DNA of 64,000 bases from Anolis sagrei (Eukaryota; Chordata; Lepidosauria; Squamata; Anolidae), in assembly GCF_037176765.1 (NCBI RefSeq), contig NC_090021.1:190480378-190544377 (forward strand), in the 5' to 3' direction. The notes beneath the pieces were generated by a model, which was not told the origin of the DNA, ran no database searches, and saw only the letters and a program-made list of their open reading frames with translations. Position numbers and translations under genes: made by a program. Below, piece by piece: positions 10,173-20,200 of the stretch (position 1 is the first letter of the stretch; every line of letters begins with the position of its first letter).

Positions 10173-11068
10173 TATGAGAGACTAGCTTGAGGACCCAGGT
10201 TATTTGAGAAAGGCATTATTTGTCTGTGCTCCAAGTTTAGTCTAGATCCAATGTTGACTGGGTTCAGTGGGTGTGGGTGAACTACAACTCCCATATGTAA
10301 GTCCCATTGTCTGTGGTCCATCCTCTTCCAAACGAAACCAGGATGTAGAGTGGATCATGGGCGCTCTGTGTGTCAGGTTTGGTCTTGATCAGTCATTGGT
10401 GTGAGTTGCAGTGGCTTCAGGAAGTGTGTGAAGGTACTGCAAGTCCCATCGTCCATGGTCTGTCATCCCACAGACTATACCAGACATAAAGTGGGTCATG
10501 GAGACTCTGTGTGCCATGTTTGGTTTTGATCTGTCACTGGTGTGGGTCACAATGTTCTCTGGAAGTTAGTGAAGGTACTATAAGTCCCATCATCCATGGT
10601 CCTGCCTCCTCCAAACCATGCCAGGATGTAAAGTGGGTCATAGGGGTTCTGTGTGCCAAATTTGGTCCAGTTTTGTCATTTGTGGGCATCGCAGTGGAGT
10701 GGGGGAGGTATATTGAATGAGGATACTGCAAATCCCATCATCTGTGGTTGGGTCCCCTGCCAAACTGCACCAGGACATTAAGTGGGCCACATTGGGTCTG
10801 TGTGCCAAGTTTAGCCCAGGCTCATCATTCCTGGAGGTTGTAGTGATATCTGGAAGTAAGTGAAGGTACTGCAAATCCAATCATCCATGGCCCATCCTCC
10901 TCCAAACTGCACCAGGATGTAAAGTGGGTCATGCATGCCAAATTTGGTCCAGGTCAGTTATTTGTGGAGGTTGCATTCGCCTGTGGAATTGGCAGCCAAT
11001 CTGAAAGCTGCCACATACACTGCCTGCCGCACACATACAAACACTGCCTTTTATTATATACATAGATT
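10173..11068 (+). mobile_element. Repeat element with about five tandem ~140-bp units
   Basis: The block AAAGTGGGTCATGG..TCTGTGTGCCA..TTTGGT recurs near 10350, 10489, 10629, 10777 and 10919, spaced 139-148 bp. The flanks are GACTAGCTTGAGGACCCAGG at the start and TATTATATACATAGATTT at the end, a form common in lizard genomes. Superfamily not established. Confidence 0.65.
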
Positions 11069-11425
11069 TGAATGGTCTTTCTCGGTCCATGTGGATAAAC
11101 TCCTTCAGCAGCTCATGAAGCGAGAGTACGCTCCAAACTGCTTCTCTCTTCAAACTGTTTCTCTCTGCACTTGCATAGCTAAAGCCTGAACAAAAATGTA
11201 ACAGTAGCCAAAAGTCCCAGGCTTAGCCATTTCCTTGGGCATTGCCCGACGAATGAGCTTCATCTTATTTTACAGTTGACACACACAGACTCACTGATTC
11301 CTTGCATGCTCCAACAACATTGTCTGCAGATTAGTGGATATGAATGTTCCTTGATGGAAGAATTACTTTCAGGTGACATGTATAGACTGTATATGAAACA
11401 GAAATGTCATTGTTAGACTTGAGTC
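11069..11425. other. Intergenic sequence, nothing recognised
   Basis: Unique DNA, no supported feature. Confidence 0.5.
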
Positions 11426-11580
11426 CCATCTGTAGTGCGGCACAGTGGTTTGAGTGTTGAACAATGGGTTTCAATCCCCACTGTGCCATGAAAACCAACT
11501 GGGTAAGTCAGAGAAAAAACTCAGGATGGGTTGCTGCAAGTAAGAATTGACTTGAAGGCACACAACAGTAACCGATCTCC
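11426..11580 (+). mobile_element. MIR-like tRNA-derived SINE relic
   Basis: Box-A-like GGCACAGTGGTTTGAG, box-B-like GTTTCAATCCCC, then CCATGAAAACCAACTGGGTA, the order found in MIR/CORE-type SINEs. Strongly decayed. Confidence 0.55.
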
Positions 11581-11582
11581 AT

Positions 11583-11727
11583 GATGTACAGTTGGCCTTC
11601 CATATCCATGGATTCTGCCTCAATGGATTCCACACCATTCACAGATGGGAAATATTTATTTATGATATATATGCTGCCTTTCTCACCCCAAAGAAGACTT
11701 AGAGCGGCTTACAAGATATATATACAT
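11583..11727. mobile_element. Tigger/pogo-like end plus LINE tail fragment
   Basis: TACAGTTGGCCTTCCATATC (11587 onward) looks like a pogo/Tigger terminal repeat. TTTCTCACCCCAAAGAAGAC at about 11679 is a reversed LINE 3' tail. Confidence 0.5.
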
Positions 11728-11729
11728 AA

Positions 11730-12050
11730 GGTAAAGGTTTTCCCCTGACATTAAATCCAGTCGTGTCCGACTCTGGGGGTCGGTGCTCATCTCCATTTCT
11801 AAGCTGAAGAGCTGGCATTGTCCACAGATACCTCTAAGGTCATGTGGCCGGCATGACTGCACGGTGCGCCATTTACCTTCCCGACGGAGCGTTATCTATT
11901 GATCTACCCACGTTTGCATGTTTTCGAACTGCTAGGTTGGCAGAAGCTGGGGCTGACAGCAGAAGCTGATGCCACTCCCCAGATTCGAACCTGCGACCTT
12001 TTGGTCAACAAGCTCAGCAGCTCAGTGCCTTAACCCACTATGCCACCGGG
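11730..12050 (-). mobile_element. Sauria-type SINE, full length, reverse
   Basis: From GGTAAAGGTTTTCCCCTGAC (tail) to CCACTATGCCACCGGG (head). The complement shows box-A-like and box-B-like promoter parts. It joins an AT-rich low-complexity tract at 12052-12230. Confidence 0.9.
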
Positions 12051-12229
12051 TAATATATTATTAGCATAGTACAATATCAATATTAAATATTATTATAGTG
12101 TACTATTCCATTATATTGTGATATTACTAGTAATATTACATGTAATATAAACATATAATTATGTTTATTAGTATTATATTTCATTACATAATATTATATG
12201 TATATACAATATATTATATTATTAGCCTA

Positions 12230-12548
12230 GCACAGGAGACAAGGTGGAACTGTCTTCTGCTCCCCTCTCTCTTCACTCTGGCCCAGAGCAGCAGTTATTT
12301 CTTGGGGGGGGGGGGGGGGGGGGAGGGGTCCCCAACTGATGACATATTTATTTATCTACTATATTTGTATACTGCTTTTCTCAGCCCTCGGGCGACTCAA
12401 AGTGGTTAACAATAGCAAAATTCAATGCTCAGAACACCATAAAACAGTTAAAAACAATTAAAACAGTAGCATATTAAACACAATCATGCAGGAGACAAGG
12501 TGGAACTGTCCCCTGGCCACCTCTCTCTTCACTCGGGCCCAGAGCGTC
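12230..12548. repeat. Sixty-bp direct duplication flanking a LINE tail and a G20 tract
   Basis: AGGAGACAAGGTGGAACTGT..CCCAGAGC occurs at 12231-12291 and again at 12488-12547. Between them lie G20 (12304-12323) and a reversed LINE 3' tail (12341-12480). Too long for a normal target duplication, so a local tandem duplication is likely. Confidence 0.7.
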
Positions 12549-12551
12549 TAC

Positions 12552-13075
12552 ACCAGGCCTGGGCAAGCTTGGGCCCTCCAGGTGTTTTGGACTTCAACTC
12601 CCACAATTCCACCAGCTATTAGGAATTGTGAGAGTTGGAAGTCCAAAACACCTGGAGGGCCCAACTTTGCCCAGGCCTGGTCTACACTGTGAGGTTAATT
12701 CAATTTGACCCCACTTTAACTGCCGCGGCTGTTAGGAATTGTGGGAGTTGAAGTCCAAAACACCTGGAGGGCCCAAGCCTGGCCTACACGGTGAAGTTCA
12801 TGGAGTTTGACTTCACTTTAACTGCTGCTGCTGTTAGGAATTGTAGGAGTTGAAGTCCAAAACACCTGGAGGGCCCAAGTTTGCCCAGGCCTGGTCTACA
12901 CTGTGAGGTTAATTTAGTTTGACCCCACTTTAACCGCCATGGCTCAATGCTATGGGATGTTGGCCCTTTTGCAAGGGTTTGAGCCTTCTCTGCTCCCTGA
13001 ACTGCGACTCCGAGGATTCCACAGCACTGAGGCAGTTAAAGCGGTGCCAAAGTGGGTTTATCCTCCAGTGTGGAC
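12552..13075. mobile_element. Stack of palindromic MITEs abutting the NFE2L2 promoter
   Basis: 12552-12681 is a complete foldback (CAGGCCTGGGCAAGCTTGG..CCAACTTTGCCCAGGCCTGG). Two further half copies (GTTGAAGTCCAAAACACCTG) follow at about 12740 and 12853. They are interleaved with the ACTTTAACTGCCATGGCTCA family, whose last copy runs 12890-13075. The array suggests repeated nested insertion or local duplication. Confidence 0.75.
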
Positions 13076-13113
13076 CAACCGCGAGGGCCTCCCGGCTCGG
13101 CCCCTCCTTCTCC

Positions 13114-13131
13114 GGGGGGAGGGAGGGAGGG
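13114..13131 (+). promoter_or_regulatory. G-quadruplex motif upstream of the NFE2L2 ATG
   Basis: GGGGGGAGGGAGGGAGGG has four G-runs joined by single-base A loops, the most stable type of predicted G-quadruplex. It is on the coding strand about 290 nt before the ATG. If transcribed it would be an RNA G4 in the leader; a translation-controlling G4 is reported in the human NRF2 5'UTR. Whether the two are homologous cannot be told here. Confidence 0.6.
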
Positions 13132-13408
13132 AGAAAGGGAGAGAAGGCGGGGCAGGCGGCTGGTGGTTTCCCGGCAGGGAGGACGGACGGAGGGCGAGCA
13201 GAGCGGGACAGGGACAGCGGAGGAGAAGCAGGAGGAGGAGAAGGCTGTGTCGGCGTCACCGCCGGAGAGAGGCAGCTAAAGCGTCCCGTCCAGAAAAGGA
13301 AGAGCCTCAGTCCGCTTGATTCGTTAGGCGGCGAAGCCTCTCTCTCACTCTCCCTTTCTCCCCCCCCCCCCCCCGCACCCGGCGTGGAACCCGTTGCGTC
13401 ATCGCCAG

Positions 13409-13416
13409 TGACGTCA
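13409..13416. promoter_or_regulatory. Perfect CRE octamer TGACGTCA just before the NFE2L2 ATG
   Basis: The palindromic CREB/ATF site TGACGTCA ends two bases before the ATG, so it overlaps the leader directly next to the Kozak sequence. A related TTGCGTCA half-composite lies about 12 bp upstream. Function is inferred from the motif only. Confidence 0.55.
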
Positions 13417-13418
13417 CC

Positions 13419-13439
13419 ATGGAGGTCGAGATGCCGCAG
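13419..13439 (+). CDS. NFE2L2: NFE2L2 coding exon 1 (MEVEMPQ)
   Basis: Seven codons from an ATG in context TCACCATGG, then a GTGAGG donor at 13440. No other ATG lies between about 13080 and this one, which supports the start. The human exon encodes 15 residues (MMDLELPPPGLPSQQ) and also splices in phase 0 into the DMDLIDILW exon. The lizard version keeps the acidic-hydrophobic start (M-E-V-E-M-P) but lacks the Pro-rich middle. If this exon were skipped, the Met at the second codon of exon 2 could start a shorter isoform, as is known for human NFE2L2. Confidence 0.85.
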
Positions 13440-14090
13440 GTGAGGCTCACTTTAGGGGTACTTGGATCCCCTTCCCCAGGAGGGGCGGGGCAGAGAGAGA
13501 CCTCCGTGCGGGAGGAAAGGGGGCGGGGTTAAGGATAGGCCACGCCCCCTCGATTGCTGCGATCGCCACAGCGGTCCAAGCCGGTGTTATTTTTTTTCCT
13601 TTTTCTAAGCCACGCCCCTCTAGGCCGTGACGTCACAGCCAGGCTCGAATGCGCTGACTCACTGGCTCTTCGGTCGGCCTTGACAAGAGGAAGGGGCCCT
13701 GTTTTGGTTTGGAAACGAGGGAGTTGTAGTTTGGAGAAGTACCAGCACTCTTGGGCAGAGAAGGGCAAAGAAAAGCCAGAAGTCCTATAACTATGTAGAA
13801 TGGATCAATAAGAGTTAAAGTGGTGTCAAAAGTGCATTCATTCTACAGTGTAGATCAGGCCTGAGCAAACTCTGGCCTTCCAGGTGTTTTGGACTTCAAC
13901 TCCCACAATTCCTAGCAGTCCAAAACACCTGGAAGACCAGAGTTTGCCCTAGCTGCTGGGAATTGTGGGAGTTGAAGTTCAAAACACCTGGAAGGCCAGA
14001 GTTTGTCCAGGCCTGGTGGAGATGCGCCCTGGATCTGTTTTTCTTGTTGCTTCACCACTTTGTTTTCCCACATCTGGATCTATTATATAC

Positions 14091-14131
<41 letters not shown>

Positions 14132-14388
14132 TGGAGCCCCCGGTGGCACAGTGGGTTAAACCCCTGTGCTGGCAGGACTGAAGACTGACAGGTCACATGT
14201 TCGAATCTGAGGAGAGGCCGATGAGCTCCCTCTATCAGCTCCAGCTCCTCATGCCGGGACATGAGAGAAGCCTCCCACAAGGATGATAAAAACATCAAAT
14301 CATCCCCTGGGCAACGTCCTTGCAGACGGCCAATTCTCTCACACCAGAAGCAACTTGCAGTTTCTCAAGTCGCTCCTGACACAACAGC

Positions 14389-14422
<34 letters not shown>

Positions 14423-17211
14423 GTAATAAACTTTATTTATACCCCCCAACCATCTCCTCAAAGGGGACTCGGGGTGGCTAACATGAGGCCAAGCCCAAAA
14501 ATACAATACAGCAAAAAGTAAAATACAGACTGCAGACAATCAAAATTGCATCAGAATAAAATATGTATAGTAGCAAAAATAACATAAATAAAGCAAATTA
14601 GCACAGTATAAAATTGAAACAAAATGGACAGGCCAAATGAACGAGATAAAATGATAAAACCCTGGATGGGGTAGGAATAAAATATGTGATTGAGGGAAAC
14701 CCAAAAGGATAATAAATAAATGCACAAAAAGATTGCAAAATGTGCAGTCTAGTAAGATATTTAGACTGTTACTGAAAGGAGGCAGACTTTCCATGGAGCT
14801 GCTGCTACTTTTTCAATACGTTCATAAAGCAGCAAATTCTTTACCTTTGTGCTTAGAAGGAATTATCACTTTTAGGTAACAGGGCTGTGCCCTTCATTTG
14901 CTTTCCGGTAATAATATGGGGCTGTGATGATGCAATGAGTTAAAGTGCTAAGCTGCTGAACTTACTGATTGGAAGGTCAGCGGTTCGAATCCGCAGGACG
15001 GGGTGAGCTCTGTTAGCCCCAGCTTCCAACCTAGCAGTTCGGAAAAACATGCAAATGTGAGTAGATCACTAGGTACCATGTCAGCGGGAAGGTAATGGTG
15101 CTCCATGCAGTCATGCTGGCCACATGACCTTGGAGGTGTCTAAGGACAGCATCAGCTCTTCGGCTTAGAAATGGAGATGAGCACCAACCCCCCAGACTTA
15201 ATGTCAAGGGGAAACCTTTACTTTTACTAATATTACTAAAAATAAGAAAGCATAGGCACTTTGGTGGCACATGAATCCACTTAAAATCCAGTTTCTGCCT
15301 CCTGCAGAATGCTGGGGTTTGTAGTTTAGGGAGGATCCTTTAACAGCCTCACTAAACTACAAACCCCAGCATTCTGCAGGAGGCAGATACCGGATTTTAA
15401 GTGGATTCATTCTCAAGTGTGATGAAGAGTAGAGGGTGCATCCACATTGTAGAATTAATACTATATGACAGCACTTTAACTGCCATTGCTCCAGACTATG
15501 GAATCACGATAGTTGCAGTTTGACAAGGTCTTTAGCCTTCTCTGCCAACAGGAAATAGCCTCTCATATTTAGAACAATAATGTACATAATGGCTTTCATC
15601 TGATGTCAGTAGTCTACAGAGCCATGTGGAATATTTGCGGGTCTCTCACCAAACTACAGCTCCCAGGATACCATAGCATTGAGAGCCATGGCAGTTAAAG
15701 GATCAAACTGCATTAGTGCTACACTTTGCTATCATCACAGGGCCCTTCCACACAGCCATATAACCCAGAATATCAAGGCAGAAAATCTCACAATATCTTC
15801 TTTGAATTTGGTTATCTGAGTCCACACTGCCATGTATCCCAGTTCAAAGAAGACAATGTGGGATTTTATTCAGCTCTGTGGAAGGGCCCACAGTTTCCCC
15901 CCTCCATTCTTTTTGTGGGGGAGTTGATCTACTGGATTTCTCCCCTTCAGCCAGTCTCACCTCCCACTCTTTTGGTGACTTCCCCAATCTGCTTGAGCAA
16001 CTTTTTGGAGGGACGGAAGAGCTTGCAAAACCCAACTTTGTCCAACAGTGTTCTTTTTATGGTATGCCTGAATCCAGCATCATACAAACGGCAATAAAAT
16101 AGTGTTGTAAACCATGGAGACTACAAAAGCCTTCATCTGTTGCTAAAGTGGTAAAAGTTTGCATTGATTTACATGTTTGAGAAGGGCTCCATAAATGTGG
16201 TGCCACCACTATATCAAAAGCCTACTCTGTGTCTAACCAGTTTTAGTTTGTATATATTGTAGATTTTAAATTGTATTTTAATGTGAGCCACTATGATTCT
16301 CAATTAATAGAAAAAAGTGAAATAATAATATCTGGGTTGCTGAGTTTTCCAGACTGTATAGCCATGTTCCTGAAGCATTCTCTCCTGATGTTTCACCCAC
16401 ATTTATGCTAGGCATCCTCAGAGGATGCCTGCCAGAGATGTGGATACAACATCAGGAGAGAATGCTTCAGGAACATGGCCAGACAGCCCAGAAAACTCAC
16501 AGCAACCCAGTGATTCCAGCCATGAAAGCCTTCGAAAATAATAGTATGTCTGCTATCTGAAGGAAGACCGAGCATTCATTCACCAAGCACCATGTATACA
16601 AAAAGGGAACTTCGGTCCTTTCTACTCTGTCATATAATCCATTATGTGAGTCTACACTGCCATATAATCCAGTTCAAAGCAGATAACCTGGATTCCATAT
16701 GGCAGTGTAGAAGGGGCCTTCCATGAGGATAATGCTGCTCTCATAAAACTTCTAAATAGTTCTCTGTTTTGGAGAATGTTCTTACGAAACCACGTTCAAG
16801 GAAAATCATTTTAATATTCCCCTCAGTTTACATACACAAGACATTCTTTAAAATCCAAGGGTAAAACTCTAGCTGGTTTGACTTGAAAAATCTGTTTATA
16901 GTGCAGATCTTGAAAGTACTATATTGCTCTTATCCTTAATGCTGCCACATGACCTATGCGCTTTACCCACCAGCCCTATCCTCTGAATTGTGGTGCACAG
17001 TCCACACTCCCATATTGAGACTTGAATTATGCAATTGTTGTTGGTTTTGATGCTTGTATTATATATATTGTTATAATGTTGTTTAAATGCTGTTTTAAAT
17101 TGATGTCATGCATTCTAATGTGTTATATTTTTAACTTGGTTGATTGGACTTAGCCCATGTAAGCCACCCCAAGTCCCTTTGGGGAGATGGAGGTGGGGTA
17201 TAAAATTAAAG

Positions 17212-17242
<31 letters not shown>

Positions 17243-20200
17243 CATGGTATTCCCTTTTGGATTATATAGCCCCCCCCCCCCCCCAAAGTTGCCATTCTTT
17301 CAGGAGGACTCTGGGAGTGGTGGTCCAAATAATATTTTTTTTGTTTTGCTCTAGAACAGTGGTTCTCAACCTTCCTAATGCCACGACCCCTTAATACAGA
17401 TCCTCGTCTTGTGGTGACCCCCAACCATAACATTATTTTAGTTGCTACGACACAACTGTAATTTTGCTACTGCTATGCGTCGTCATGTAAATATCTGATA
17501 ATGCAGGATGTGTTTTCATTCACTGGACCAAATTTGGCACAAATACCGATACGGCCAAATTTGAATACTGGTGGGGTGGGGGTGGGGGGTTGATTGTGTC
17601 ATTTGGGAGTTGTAGTTGCTGGGATTTATAGTTCACTTACACCAAAGAGCACTCTGAGCTCCACCAACGATGGAATGGCACCCAGAACTCCCATGACCAA
17701 CACAAAATACTGGAAGGGTTTGATGGGCACTGACCTTGGGTTTTGGAGTTGTAGTTTGTCTACACCCAGAGAGCACTGTGAACTCAAACAACGATAGATC
17801 TGGACCAAACTTGGCATGAATACTCAAAGTGCCCAAATATGAATGCTGGTGGGGTTTGGGGAAAATACACCTTGACATTTAGTAGTTGCAGTTGCTGGGA
17901 TTTATAGTTCGCCTACAATCAAAGAGCCTTCTGAACTCCACCAACAATAGAATTGGGCCAAACTTCTCACACCGAACCCCCATGGCTTGATGGGACTCGC
18001 TGGCACAGGCCTCCCTCCAGCTTCACAGATTCTCCCTTGCCCGCACATGTAGACCATGCTGCCATGCTCTGAGCACGCCTGCTCTCCCCTCGTTGCTTGG
18101 AGTCTCAGAAAAAGTCCTCTCCTTGGCTGAGAGGCCAATCACAGCAGGAGGAGGTCTGTTTCCAAAAAGGAAGAGATGGACAGACGGAGAGATCTTCAGC
18201 CTTCTCTGCAAAGAAGATATATGTTTTCTGATGGTCTTTGGCAACCCCTCTGCAACCCCCTTGCGACCTACCCAGTGGTCCCGACCCTCTGAATCTCTGT
18301 GGCCCTTTCTATACTGCGATATAACATCCAGATTATCTGCTTTGAACTAGATTATATGGCAGTGTAGACTCATATAATCCAGTTTAAAGCAGATAATGTG
18401 GATTCCATGTGGCATTGTAGAAGGGGCCTTCCATGAGGATAATGCTACTCTGATAAAACTTCTAAATAGTTCTCTCTATTTTGGAGGATGTTCTTATGAA
18501 ACCACGTACAAGGAAATCACTTGTATGCCGCCCCCTCAATTTACACACACAAGATAATGTGGATTATCTGCTTTGATAATCTGGATTGTTATAGCAGTGT
18601 AGAAGGGTCCAGTGTTTCTAGAAACAGACAAATTCTGACTGACTTGCTCTGTAGAGGCTGGGAAAATACTTTAATATTTCTCGGAAATATTATGGTGCCA
18701 TAAAAAGAGAAAAGGTTTTACTGTAAAATTTTACTGAATGCAAGGAATGTCACACTTGTGTTCAGGAAAAAACGTCTCTTGCAATACTACTGACCTGCAC
18801 CGCAGGGTGTGAAATTCAGAACATAGGGCAATAAAAACCTCTCTTGGCATTTCCCCGACTCCTCTTGCATAATCATATTCTTCTTTCTGACTTCCCAGTG
18901 ACGGTTTCTCAGGGCTTCAGCCTACGTACATAAAGACTAAAAGCCTTTTTGTTACTTCAACTAGTGCAGGCTGGTTGTGGAATGTTGAGTCAACCTATAG
19001 ATAAACCCTGTTGATTAAACGGAGATAATTCTATTCAATACGAATAATTGGATTTAGGCCAAAATTTTATAGTAATGCTTAGCAGTTAACTGTGTATGAA
19101 AATGTGTCCTCCAAGCATTAGACTACAACACTGGAGACCAAGCATTAGACTACAACTCTGGAGACCAGAGTTCGAACCTCCACTCAGCCATGGAAATCCA
19201 CTAGGTGACTGTAGGCAAGTCACACTCTCTCAGCCTCAGAGGGAGGAAAACCCAGGTATTCAGAGTTTTAGTCCAGTGCTTGAACCATTACACCATACTG
19301 GCTCGCTGAAGGCATACACACATACAAATCTACTTACTACATATGCAAAGGTTGTCGCCTTATTTACTACTGGGGAAACCGAACGACAACTCCAAAAGCA
19401 GACCTGTTGCTGATGAAATGTGACTACTTAGAAATGAATAGCACCATTTATTATTTCTGGGCATACTGAAGTGCTATATTTGGGGAGCGGAGAGAAATAT
19501 AAAGTACATTATCTGTTATTGCATGTAGATAATCCCTTATGTAGTATTAGAGAATGTTTATTTTTGCAGTATTGGCATGTTGTGGCAAAGGTGTGGCTAC
19601 CTTTCTGGGCATTTCAAATCCTTTGCTTTCACACAAGTTCAACTTAAATGTCAGTGCTAGTGAGTACACACCTCCTGTAAACAGATTAAAGGTGAGCATA
19701 CAGAATTTTCAGGCACTGCTTATTACTTCTAAAATTACAATTATTGTGTCTGTTCTCGGCAGAAAAACCTTTCTAGCTAATTCTCAATGATATACCTTTC
19801 CCTGACTGAAGTGTTATGTGCCTTCAAGTCTACATGTCATTAAAAAGTTAGACATATGATTTCAGGTTACCTATTTTTGGAAAGGCATGAACTTTTAGAG
19901 ATCATAACTTTTTGGGAAACCAGAAATCTCCATAGCCTTTTGGAAGCATGACCTTTATAGAGATTGGCATTTGCACTATTTGGAATAATCATAACCCTTT
20001 TGTAAAGTATGATCTTCCTGAGAAGAATTAAATACTCGTTTTAGTGAACCTTCTCCTAAGTGGTCAATATCCACTAGTATTCATACAATGCAAATTAGGT
20101 TTCTCATTTGTTAGACTGATATACCTGGCTGTCTCTCTGAACTGCTAGGAACAAAGATATGCCAAATGCACAAAATATATAGCAAATCTTCAGAAGTGTT

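Larger units (their letters stand above)
13076..13418 (+). promoter_or_regulatory. NFE2L2 GC-rich promoter and 5' leader
   Basis: About 340 bp of GC- and CpG-rich DNA between the last upstream MITE and the start codon. It has no TATA box and no upstream ATG. It contains a polypurine G-quadruplex motif (13114-13131), a C15 tract (13360-13374), a TTGCGTCA C/EBP-ATF-like site near 13394-13401 and a perfect CRE at 13409-13416. The transcription start cannot be placed from sequence, so the promoter/leader border is unknown. Confidence 0.7.

Noticed and set aside
12939-13443. Overlapping open frames of 75-163 codons across the NFE2L2 promoter
   Set aside because: They are GC-rich, lie in different frames over MITE and leader sequence, and match no protein. 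The true reading frame here is the seven-codon exon 1.
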